Below, piece by piece: positions 12,313 through 22,579 of a stretch of DNA of 64,000 nucleotides (positions are counted from its first letter, which is position 1; every line of letters starts with the position of its first letter). The DNA comes from Gnetum montanum (taxonomy: Eukaryota > Streptophyta > Gnetopsida > Gnetales > Gnetaceae). Both the position numbers and the translations under genes were made by a program. The stretch covers positions 85,146-149,145 of the forward strand of contig MNCI01033529.1 in the NCBI GenBank assembly GCA_015680685.1. Reading direction: 5' to 3'. The notes below the pieces were generated by a model. It had not been told where the DNA came from. It made no database searches and saw only the letters and a list, made by a program, of their open reading frames with translations.

Positions 12313-13930
12313 TGAAACACCACCAAATTCAGGCAACAACACTTCAACGGAAAATTTTTTAAGAGTCAACATGAGGAAAATTTTTTAAGTGTTTGGCCGA
12401 TGCTTCCACTATTGGGGCTACGCTCCCCAAAAATAGCATGCAGCACAGAACCAAATTGGAAAAATTCTCTAAGTGTCAACAATAGTCGTAGAAATTTTTC
12501 CAAGTGTACTGTTATGCTCCCATTCCTCCTGCTATGCTCTTGAGCATAACAGCACTTCGATGGCTAGTTTGCATGAATGTCAAGCTAGAAGTTGTCAAGC
12601 TAGCTCAAAATGGAAGAAAAATTTTGGTAGATTTTCTAACTCCTGAGGCTACCACTCCTACTATGCTCTAGAGCGTAGTTGGTGTAGCAAGAACAAGAAT
12701 TGCAATTTTTACTAGATTTTTCTAAGTGTCCATGTTATACCCTATGCCCCTCCTGCTATGCTCATAAGCATAATAGCACTGGATTTTAGTTTTTTTCCAA
12801 ATTTGCCTACTATTGGGCTACGCTCTAGAGCGTAGCAAGCATAGCAACATGGAACTGCCTCCAAAAGTTTTCAGAGCTTAGCATAGGCTTTCATTCCAAC
12901 TCTAGCACTCCTCTAGCAAGCATGATCAACAACTTACATCTTCTTTGCACACCCCCCCCCCCCTATTTGTCCCAAAATTATACCAATGCTCAACTCCACT
13001 CAAAATAGGGGAGAACATAGTCCCAAAGCATAGCCTCCTAATTGCACTGTTTGCAAGTACATTATAATCTTTTTTACTCTAGCACATGTAGTCTTAACAA
13101 CATAGTCACAGTTTGGTAATCTCTTGGGATCCAGTGGAGCATACCAAAGCATAGCACTTCTTACTCCAGGAGGAGTGTAGCACAGGTCAACATAGCCTCA
13201 ACTAGCTTCTTTTCCACATGATGCTCAATCTACACTTTATGCTAACCCTAACCTTATAAATACTTCTGCATTCCACACTCTAGGGGTTGGTAATTCATTT
13301 TAGTAATGGGCATTTTAAAGCATTCGGTTGGCAAATTTAAGTAGTAGTTCACATTTTCATAGTACCTCTTGGCACTTGAGGCACCTTGAGCACCCTACAC
13401 ACTAGAGCATATCAGCATCTTGGCAACACCTTTGCATCCCATTCAACACCATAGCACACCACAACCTGCAGGACACTATGATAGCCAACCCAGTAGGCAC
13501 AGACTTCGCAGTAGATGTCGATCTTCACCCCAAGATTCCCTAGAGACTATGGCTACACTACTATTATGCCTATCTGTATAGCACATACCTTCTCACCTCT
13601 CTTTTGTAGTTGCTACACTCCCCATTTAGAGCAGTGCCATTCTCTCTCTCTCAAACTCCTCCACATTTTCAAGCATTCCTAATGCACTTTGCTCTAATAT
13701 TTTAGCATTGCATTTGCATCTCCTCACTACTTTATAGGTTCTTGCATGTTTACACCACCATTCTTGAATTGGGAAACCCCACTACACTCAGGCTTAGTCA
13801 GCCCCAGTACCACCAAACACATCATTAGAACGCTTAGCATTATTTCACAACAGTAGCACTTGCATTTTAGCTAACCACGCCACCCCCAGTCGTGGCCAAC
13901 AAAGTCCTTGTTCGATAGACAAGATGGTCC
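12313..13930 (+). repeat. LTR-like block, right end undefined
   Basis: It starts TGAAACACC immediately after a purine tract and has a TATA-like CTTATAAATAC near 13253 with a CATTCC start region after it. A run of 12 C lies at 12952-12963. No matching second copy is in the window, so this is a suggestion from layout only. Confidence 0.3.
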
Positions 13931-14039
13931 AAGGCACTCCACCTATGTTTTCTAGCAAGGCCCTTGCGTGGAGGTAGGGTCCAAGCTATGCACCTACAAA
14001 CCCCTTAGTGTTCCAGCCATCAATGTTTTTGGTCACTAC

Positions 14040-15183
14040 AAGCACAAAGGAAAACACCCAAAAGATTGCCTTATCCTTAAGGTAATTCTAAGCAGTTCCA
14101 CTAGCCACAAGAGTATTATCTAAGTGGAGCTCCATTGCAACCAAATGAGCAGTATCAACAATGGCATCAATCACAGTCATGGGCATTAGCACCACTACGG
14201 CAACAATACCCTTATAGAAAACTTGATCCATATGGGTACTATGTTCAGCAACCATTGTCTCTGTGTGACTCTTCTAATCACATTTCTACTTTCCAATCTC
14301 ATTGTTGCCCTCCTAATTATTATCAAACTTATTCTCCATGTGTAGGGAGAGATACCACCTTTTACCCTTATCATCCTCCTGTTCTTGGACATCTTCTTCC
14401 TCCCTCTACACATCTACCACTTGCTCCATCTTATGTAGGATGAACTCCTAGCTCACCCACAATAATGTAACACCACCAGGGCTATTAATCTACAATAGGA
14501 TCATCAACCAAGTGGTTTAGACACTTGATCTAAGAAAAGATATTTCTTCCAATCCAATAGTCTACCTAAGCCCTCACATACACCTAAGGTTGGAAACCCT
14601 ACTCCTTCATCTCCCTCTGTGTCAAATTCCTTCAAGTCCCCTTCAAATCAAATTTTTTCTAGGATCCATACTATTATGCTTACTCATGATGTATCTGATT
14701 GGATCCATGCTGAAAATATTCCTAGAAAATTAGTTGATCTTGGAAGTCCTCATATTTATTTGCAAATTACTAGGAATGAACCGTGTATGGCTCTTCTTGA
14801 TTTAGGTTTTGGTGTCAACTTCCTTTCTCATGAAATGTATATTGCATGGAACCTGCCTCCTCTCAAGAAGAGTAATATCAACTTATAATTAGCAAACCAA
14901 TCCATCATTATTTCATTGGGATTTGTAGAAGACATTGTGAGCACTGTCTATGGGTGGTCTTATCTTACCGATTTCCTAGTGATCAAGGTGAAGAACTACA
15001 AAGGGAACTTTCTAATCATCATGGAAAGGGCATGGCTAAGCACTATTGATGTAAGAATGGCCATCAAAGATCTTCCTTGGAAATATCTAAAGAAAACACA
15101 TTCAAGAAGGTAAAAAAGAAGTGAGTTCCATGCATCACGTACAGCAATACAAGGTGCAATTATGTGCAGAAACATTGGTCAGT
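14040..15183 (+). pseudogene. A gag C-terminus and retropepsin fragment
   Basis: The proline/tyrosine-rich gag tail (YGYYVQQP and similar) matches the tail of M gag at about 19400-19150 on the minus strand. A protease follows: IYLQITRNEPCMALLDLGFGVN holds the position of the catalytic aspartate (LLDLG in place of D-S/T-G), then FLVIKVKNYKGNFLIIM. Stops are frequent. The coding sequence ends abruptly at 15183 where the LTR of M begins. Confidence 0.7.
15179..15183. other. Left target-site duplication of M
   Basis: TCAGT directly precedes the LTR start TGATGAG at 15184. The right flank at 22442-22446 is TCAAT, differing by one transition. A 5-bp duplication is usual for LTR retrotransposon integrase. 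Confidence 0.7.
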
Positions 15184-15896
15184 TGATGAGTGGCAAGGTA
15201 CCCCTACACTCAACCATATGAAATGAGCGTAGCACATGTGATCTAGTCAAACTTCGTAAACTAAATGCCTAAACTCCCCATGGAACACTTGGGGTTAATC
15301 ATTCGTTGTCTTTCCAAACTTACTTGTTGTTGTCACGGTGTATGGTTAAGTAAGTCCGAGGTATATGATTTTTTCGGTCTTTTATGGTTTTTCTCCTATG
15401 CTAAAGGGTGAAGGGTTGAGAAACTAACTAACTCTAACTAAGGACCTAAGTCTAAATTAACTAGCATCAGCATCTGTTCCCACTTACCGTACACACCCTG
15501 AACTATGCAACTATGGCTACCAAACGCTAATCGTTACTGGGATCACAACACATAATGAACATGCTCGAAGTGGTCGTACTGAGGCACCTAACTAGCCTAA
15601 GCGTGATAAGTAGCTAATTCCTTGACTAGTCGTACACATCCGTAGATGCTTGTAATCAAGTCGTACTCATCCCGCGCTCTAGGAGACAAGGGTAAGAGAA
15701 TCTAATCGTGATGAGTAGCCGATTCTTTGGTTAGCCGTACACATTCGTCAATGCTCGTAACCAAGTCGTACTCATGCCGCACTAATGAATGTAATAAATA
15801 ATAGGTAAGAAATAACAAATAATAAACCTATTTCATGCACTGCAAGGTTTATCCACAAAGCTCATCTTTATTTTCATACACAACTTGCGTTCAGGT
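15184..15896 (-). repeat. 3' LTR of M (cut by gap)
   Basis: Colinear with 21456-22168 over all 713 visible bases with no net indel. By hand I count about 61 differences, all but roughly 8 of them transitions. The remaining 273 bases of the LTR would end near 16169, inside the run of N. Confidence 0.9.
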
Positions 15897-16258
15897 NNNN
15901 NNNNNNNNNNNNNNNNNNNNNNNNNNNNNNNNNNNNNNNNNNNNNNNNNNNNNNNNNNNNNNNNNNNNNNNNNNNNNNNNNNNNNNNNNNNNNNNNNNNN
16001 NNNNNNNNNNNNNNNNNNNNNNNNNNNNNNNNNNNNNNNNNNNNNNNNNNNNNNNNNNNNNNNNNNNNNNNNNNNNNNNNNNNNNNNNNNNNNNNNNNNN
16101 NNNNNNNNNNNNNNNNNNNNNNNNNNNNNNNNNNNNNNNNNNNNNNNNNNNNNNNNNNNNNNNNNNNNNNNNNNNNNNNNNNNNNNNNNNNNNNNNNNNN
16201 NNNNNNNNNNNNNNNNNNNNNNNNNNNNNNNNNNNNNNNNNNNNNNNNNNNNNNNNNN
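15897..16258. other. Assembly gap (362 N)
   Basis: Unsequenced. By comparison with the 5' LTR it should hold the U3 palindrome array, the TATA box, the 3' LTR boundary and the polypurine tract of M. Confidence 0.99.
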
Positions 16259-17979
16259 GTTGCTGCTGCCAACACCAAGATTGCACCTTCGTTGTCCATC
16301 CATAAGCGCACCATCGATCTTGCTCCTTGCATAGCTGCTTCAACGCTGCTCCATTCCAAGTGTTTACTCCAAATCCTTTCCATTGTTTGCATGGTCTCCA
16401 TCTGCACATACAACACAATCTTATATTAGCAAGGGCAATTGAATCATCATGTAATTGATACCTTGCTTCGGTGTAAGTCCATTGGCTAGGTTGTGGTATG
16501 GCTGATATGGATCTGGGAATATATTAAGGATGACTACCGAAGGTGTAGGGGTTAGAAAGAAAATCAAAAATTCTTGGGGCTAGGAGAGAATCGAAAAAAT
16601 CAGGCCCCATATCCCCATGACTAATCATGAACCTCTGGTAGCGTTAGAATGGAGAAAGAAAAGGAATAAGAAAGATAGATAAAAAGGGACAACTATGGCA
16701 TCGATGAAATGGATTTCAAGATGGAAATGAAAAAAAAAAAATTAATTGCAAAATGTTAAGGGAAAGACTTTAACTAAGGTTCCAAATAGGAATGCCAGTG
16801 GGTCCTCCCCAAAGCAGGCTCATGCCCTTAATGCCCTCACAAACCCACATTCAAAGAGTCCGTAGGCCCTGGGAATGTCATATGGAACAAGAGTTAAAGT
16901 CTTAACTACAAGAATTTACCGAAAAGAAAACAATGCATCAACCAAAATATATACACTAATGATACAACCGGAAATGAGGTGAACAATGAAGAGAAGGGTG
17001 GAGAGAAGAGAATGAAATGGAATCCCAAGAACAAGGTGGTGTACAGCCTCATGTGTGTTTGATGATTAAAGTGACTTGGAAAATCTCATTCCAACTCCAG
17101 CCTCAAACCAACCACATCCAGTGACTTCGCATCAACGCATTCGATTAAACCATCCACGTGGGCAACAAGAATGCATGCTCCAAGAGCCACCACCATTCTG
17201 ACAAAACAAAGGAGAAATTGGAAGCGAGAAGGGCCTTAGTTAGAGGGAACATTTTTGGTTCCATAACCAGTGCTTGTAGCCCAAGTTTATTCATCTAAGT
17301 GGTGTCCTTTGAATTCTCACTTAGTTTTTTTTTTGTGTTTTGTGTTTTTATGCGTGAGAACCACACTATGCAAAGACTTCTTATTTTTATTGTCTCAGCT
17401 TCCAATAATTGGGTAACATCGGAATGGCAAGAAAACTCAAGAAGAAACATTCAAGCACCCAAGAGAATGACCAACACAAAAGCATCAAGTTCCCTTGAAG
17501 TCACACCCTTTTCAATCTGTGAGTCCTTCCTTAGTTTGAGAAATGCCCAGTCACTGATTCGTTAATAGTTCTTATTAGGAGGGGACTGTACATTTCCAAG
17601 CCGAGAAAAACCATAGAAATTGATGGATGGATGGATGAAGTGGTCTCATTACCTGCCATATCAAAAGAAACATATCTTAGTATTAACATTGTGACTTAAA
17701 GGTAAAAACCAAACATTGTAAATCAATATGAAAATAGTTCATACCATCATGAAGAATGCTTATTATGGGACAAACTTACAGGGTGGATCACACACACACA
17801 CAAAAATTGGAAAATTATAACGATGTTGTAAAACAAAAACTAGAAAAGTTAAAGAAATTTGTAAAAAAAAAAAGTAGAAAAGTTAAAGAAATTTGTAAAA
17901 CAAAAATGTGTAAAACAAAAACATTGTAAAACAAAAACATGTAAAACAAAAACTTAAAAGAACTGAGGGCCCCATATGA
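16259..17979 (-). other. 3' noncoding spacer of M
   Basis: No conserved coding frame. On the minus strand the part nearest the ORF (about 17960-17800) has TTTTACATTTTTGTTTTAC-like text, matching the spacer just after pol in A (about 25640-25740). It corresponds to the A spacer between pol and the 3' LTR. No accessory ORF is visible. Confidence 0.6.
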
Positions 17980-20900
17980 TTAGCATAGGTGGCCATCCCC
18001 CCCATGACTAAGTTGTAAGGCAGAGATCTGAAATAATGAGCGTCTGTTTGAATTTCTTAGAAGTGCCCAACTTCTCCCAATTGATGATCTTATATTGAGG
18101 GATGGAAGTTGGTGACGCTCATATTCCAATGTATCTATGCCTTCATTGTTGGCATGGGTTTCCTCAGTTCATTCCATGCATATTTGTCTACTCCTTCGAG
18201 TAGCCATCAACCACGAGGTGTCTACTACTTCTTGTGTGGTTGCTACATACAGGCATCTTTGTTTCAATGTTTCTTGGGCACACCTATTACATGGAGGCAT
18301 TTCCTCCATGTCATCACTCGATGAATCACTGTATGTGATGCATGGAACTTTCCTCTTCTTGATCTTTCCACAAATTTTGATCTTGGAAATTTCCAAGGAA
18401 AGATCATGGATCCTAAGACATGCGTCTACTATACTAAGCCATGTCCTTCCCATTATAATTGGGAAGTCCCTTTCGTTGTTGTTAACTTCAATCACCAAGA
18501 AATCAGCTGGGTAAGACCAACCACACACAGTGGTGATGATGTCCTCAACCAATACCAAGGAAATGGAGATGGACTAGTCTGTCAGCTCTAGTTGAATGTT
18601 GCTCTTCTTCAGTTGGGGCAGGTTCCAGGCGTGATACATCTCTTGTGAAATTAAGTTGACTCCAGAACTTGAGTCAAGAAGAGCCCTATGTGGTTTATTT
18701 TCGGTGATCTGCAAATAGATTAAGGGATTCCCAAGGTCAGTTACTTTCCTGAGAAGGTGGCCCACCTTGATCCAGTCAGTTACGGTATGCATTAACATAA
18801 CCGTATGCGTTACGCTCTGTTGGACTGAAGGGTGCTCCAAAGTGTTAGATGGTGGAGGAGTGTACATGACCTCAACCATTTGTTGTTGTGAGAGTTTGTT
18901 TGGGCTTTTGGTTCTAAAGTAAGGTCTTCTCTTTTTACAGTTGTCAGAACCAGTAGTAGGTTGGATATTTACAGCTCTCGCAGCGTGACGTTGCTGCGGT
19001 TGAGGAGGAAGTTCCCCTTGCATTGTTGGACCAGGAGGTGTTATGGGAACTACTTGTGGTGGAAGAGGTGAGGATGGATTAGGAGGATGGAACGAGTGTG
19101 AGATGTCTCCCGAAGGAGAAGGAGTCCTTCTAAAGTACTCCAAAACTTGGTAGTGACGGTTGGGGGTTGCGTGACTTATAGAGTCACTTGGAGAAATTGG
19201 CTACTGCACATAATATCCATAAGGGTCAGGTTGCCGGTAAGGACATTATTGTGTTGGCAGTGGCATCCCCCATGACTGTGGGTATTGCCACTGTTGATTC
19301 TATCCGATAGGCTGTGGTGGAGTTCCACTTGGATAATACATTAAGGATTGGTGGAACTACCTTGGGTTACCTTGTGGATAAGGTAACCTGCGGGGTGTTT
19401 GCCGTTGGTTGAGTCTTGGATTAAGCGCATACACCCCAGACTCCTCTAGATGTGAGATGATGGGGCAACATCCCTTAGGATGGTCACAATGGCATATCTC
19501 ACATCCACCATCATCGTCTAAATCTGAATCCACAACCACATCGGAGTTAGTGATTTTTCCCTTACCCTTGTTATGTGTAGGGCTTAAATCTCTCCACTTT
19601 TTCTTACCTTTGTCACTACTTTGTTCTACCTTAGACTCTTCTACAATTTTCAATACTGTTTAAATTCTTGAGTCTAAGGAATCCCATATTTGGTCTACTT
19701 TGGTCGATACCTTGGTTGTTAATTTTTGGATCGACAAATTTTCTCGATTCACCAACTCTTCGATTGGTGACTCATCCTCTTCATCACAAAATTTCACTCC
19801 CTTCTTTCGAAGGGAGGGATCACGATTATACTCTTCCACACTTTCCCTTTTTCATAGCTCACCCTCTTCTTTTGCTACTTGCTCCAACAGGCTATGTACT
19901 TCATGGACTCTAAGTTGTGAGAGTCTCCCTTGGGCATAAGTCCCAAGGGTTCTTCTAGTTTCATTCCTTAGCCCATCCACGATGTGGCAAAGTTGATCCC
20001 GCTGAGCGTAACCATGGCCTGGGCAACGATGTAACAATGTGTAGTAGCGGGCCATGGCAGCATCCAAGGGTACATGTGTACCTTGCTTCCAGCCTTGGAT
20101 CTACTTACGCAAATTGGACACTCTAGAGTACGTTTGATACTTCTTGTTGAACAATTCTAGCATCGTACTCCACCTTCTGATGGTCTTCGGTTCTAAGGAT
20201 CGGTACCAGCTCTCTACTTCTTTGGTGAGTGTCCTTGGGAACAACTTCAGTTTTTGCCACTCATTTTCTATATTCTACAAGGCACAGGCATTGTGGAATG
20301 CCTGTAAATGATTTTACATATCAGCATTGTATCCCCCTTCAAATCATGGGATATTATTCATGTCTAAACGCTTGATCCAGCTATCCTTTAAATGCCTTTT
20401 GGGAATCCTAACTACCTCCATTATGTCAAGCATGCCTCAAGTTGCGAGTAGGGGCTCGTCATGATCATCTCTTTCATGACGCCTGTGATGTCTGCATTGT
20501 TCCCTACTCTTCCTACGTCCTTGCCCTTGTCCTCTCTCTCAACTTTCCCATTGAGGTTTTTCATCCTTTTTACTTTTATCCTCACCTTTATGTTCCTGGT
20601 GGTTGCGTCCAGATGTGGAAGGAGAGGATGAGTGATGGGATGAAGGAGAAGAAGAAGGGGAACCATCACCATGACGATGTTTCTTGCCTTCTCTTCGGCT
20701 ACTACGGCCTCGATCATGGTGACGATCTAAGTGCCCATCCTTAGCATGAGTGGTTGTTCCTTTCGTGAACAACTAGTGTTCACGGGCATCAGAACAAGGG
20801 ATATGTATCATTGATCGTAGCTTCTAATACTCAACCTCCTCACCATCGCTAGGAGGGGGAACATCCTTGGCTAAAGAACCTGTGATAAGGGGTTCCTCAT

Positions 20901-21312
20901 CTCCTATCTCACTAAGGACTTGTGGAACCTTGCCCTTCAACAATGCATGTTGACTCTCCTACCTTAAGTCCCTCATACATTGGGCATCTGCGAGATAATA
21001 ATCCCTCATGTCAAAATCCTCTGCAATGTATTCAGCATATAGCTCAGTCATGCCTATCTGTGCCAAGGCACAGAAAAGCATGTGAGAGAGGGATTGATCT
21101 AGGGGTAACACAATGTTACCTTGCAAGTCTCTCCACTACAGTTGTTCGTCCTGATGGAGAACAAAAGTAAAATTAGGAATATACTCATGGGGATGAGTAT
21201 ATGTCATCTTATATTGTTTAGGACTTGGCTGATTTTGGTTATGTGTTTTATCTTGCCGACTGTCTCGTGTGTCGTCCTTAGGTGGTGAGTTACTCTTATG
21301 AGAAGAAGGCAT
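17980..21312 (-). pseudogene. M gag-protease fused to the extreme end of pol
   Basis: A single frame of 1,111 codons from ATG 21312 (MPSSHKSNSPP) to TAA 17982-17980, with about 18 in-frame stops and no frameshift found. The order is: basic and serine/histidine-rich segment (about 20770-20540); gag core (about 20390-19850, with MARYYTLLHRCPGHGY); a knuckle CEICHCDHPKGCC near 19530 with a short CX2CX3HX4C spacing; proline-rich tail; then retropepsin (RALLDSSSGVNLISQ near 18670, FPIIMGRTWLS near 18450). After the protease the frame passes directly into SLFQISALQLSHGGDG, which matches DNA just after the pol stop of A near 25556-25600. RT, RNase H and integrase are therefore deleted as one block. 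The product would make particles but cannot copy or integrate by itself. Confidence 0.85.
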
Positions 21313-21436
21313 TTTTATCGGTGTGCTAATTTCACCGTTATATAAAAAACATTTCTTCATTAACCTGAAGGTTCGTTAAGGCTCACAATGATGTGAGTGA
21401 TATCCCTTATGTTCTATTCGGTGCACAAACACTTAG

Positions 21437-21454
21437 TCCCCGGCAACGGTGCCA
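21437..21454 (-). other. Primer binding site of M (tRNA-Asp)
   Basis: TGGCACCGTTGCCGGGGA on the minus strand matches the complement of the plant tRNA-Asp 3' end at 17 of 18 positions, as I know that tRNA. It is separated from the LTR by one T. Confidence 0.85.
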
Positions 21455-21455
21455 A

Positions 21456-22441
21456 TGATGAGTGGCAAGGTACCCCTACACTCAATCATACAAAACAAGC
21501 GTAGTACACACGATCCGGTCGAACTCCACAGACTAAATGCCTAAATTCCCCATGGAACACTTGGGGTTAATCATTCGTTGTCTTCCCAAACTTACTTGTT
21601 GTTGTCATGGTGTATAGTTAAGTAAGTCTGAGGTGTATGATTTTTTTGGTCTTTTATGGTTTTTCTCCTATGCTAAAGGGTGAAGGGTTGAGAAACTAAC
21701 TAACTCTAACTAAGGACCTAAGTCTAAATTAACTAGCATCAGCATCCGTTCCCACTTACCGTACACACCCTAAACTATGCAACTGTGGCTACCAAATGCT
21801 AATCATTACTGGGATCACCACACGTAACGCACGTGCTCGAAGTGGTCGTACTAAGGCATCTAACTAGCCTAAGCGTGATGAGTAACTGATTCCTTGACTA
21901 GCCGTACACATCCTTAGATGCTCGTAATCAAGTCGTACTCATCCCACGTTCTAGGAGATAAGGGTGAGAGAATCTAATTGCAATGAGTAGCCGATTCCTT
22001 GGTTAGCCGTACACATTCGTCAATGCTCGTAACCAAGTCTTACTCATGCCGCGCTAATGCATGTAATAAATAACAGGTAAGAAATAACAAATAATAAACC
22101 TATTCCAAGAACTGCAAGGTTTATCCACAAAGCTCATCTTTATTTCTGTACACAACTTGTGTTCAAGTACAAAGCTGCTTGAATAAAGATCCGTTCACTT
22201 GGGGACTCCTACTGCGGGCACATGGAAAATATTCTATCTCTAGAGTGATCAAACTGCCAGAGCTTGGCTACTTCTAGCCTATGATGAGAAATGAGGGGAT
22301 TATGGCATCTTCTTTATAGATTTGGCGGTGGACCACGATATCACATACGCCATATCGCAGGGGACAATGCGATATCACGACGACCGTGATATCGCAGGGG
22401 ACGACGCGATATCGTGACGACCGCGATATCACGTCTCATCA
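21456..22441 (-). repeat. 5' LTR of M (986 bp)
   Basis: The termini are TGATGAG and CTCATCA, a perfect 7-base inverted repeat. On the minus strand U3 begins with a palindrome array (five GATATC within about 110 bases, 22326-22436), then a TATA box at 22312-22318, then R-U5. A repeated GGGGACGACG/CGATATC unit gives the array a near-tandem look. Confidence 0.9.
22312..22318 (-). promoter_or_regulatory. TATA box of the M LTR
   Basis: TATAAAG on the minus strand, immediately downstream of the GATATC array, about 125 bases into the LTR. Likely core promoter of the genomic RNA. Confidence 0.6.
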
Positions 22442-22446
22442 TCAAT
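22442..22446. other. Right target-site duplication of M
   Basis: TCAAT follows the LTR end CTCATCA. It pairs with TCAGT at 15179-15183. Confidence 0.7.
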
Positions 22447-22579
22447 GAAACAAGCATTCATCTTTGCATGCAAGTAATGTGCACTAGAAGCTAATATTCA
22501 AAGGTGTCTGTATGCAACAACTTCCAAACAAGAGGGCATCCAGTGGCTAACCACTAATTCTAAAATTAGCACACTTTGC

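Larger units (their letters stand above)
15184..22441 (-). mobile_element. M: gag-protease-only Athila-like element nested in A
   Basis: Two LTR copies in the same orientation flank the internal region, with TSD TCAGT/TCAAT outside. On the minus strand the order is 5' LTR (22441-21456), tRNA-Asp primer site, gag-protease frame (21312 to 17980), noncoding region with many GTAAAACAAAAA-like repeats as read on the plus strand, then the 3' LTR partly hidden in the assembly gap. RT, RNase H and integrase are absent. Total about 7.26 kb if the gap size is right. It sits antisense inside the protease region of A. Confidence 0.85.

Noticed and set aside
15835-16418. Frames running through the N block
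   Set aside because: They are artefacts of undetermined bases read as open sequence.
18109-18591. Overlapping plus-strand frames at 18109-18591
   Set aside because: They are shadows of the minus-strand protease of M, which has the family motifs in the opposite frame.
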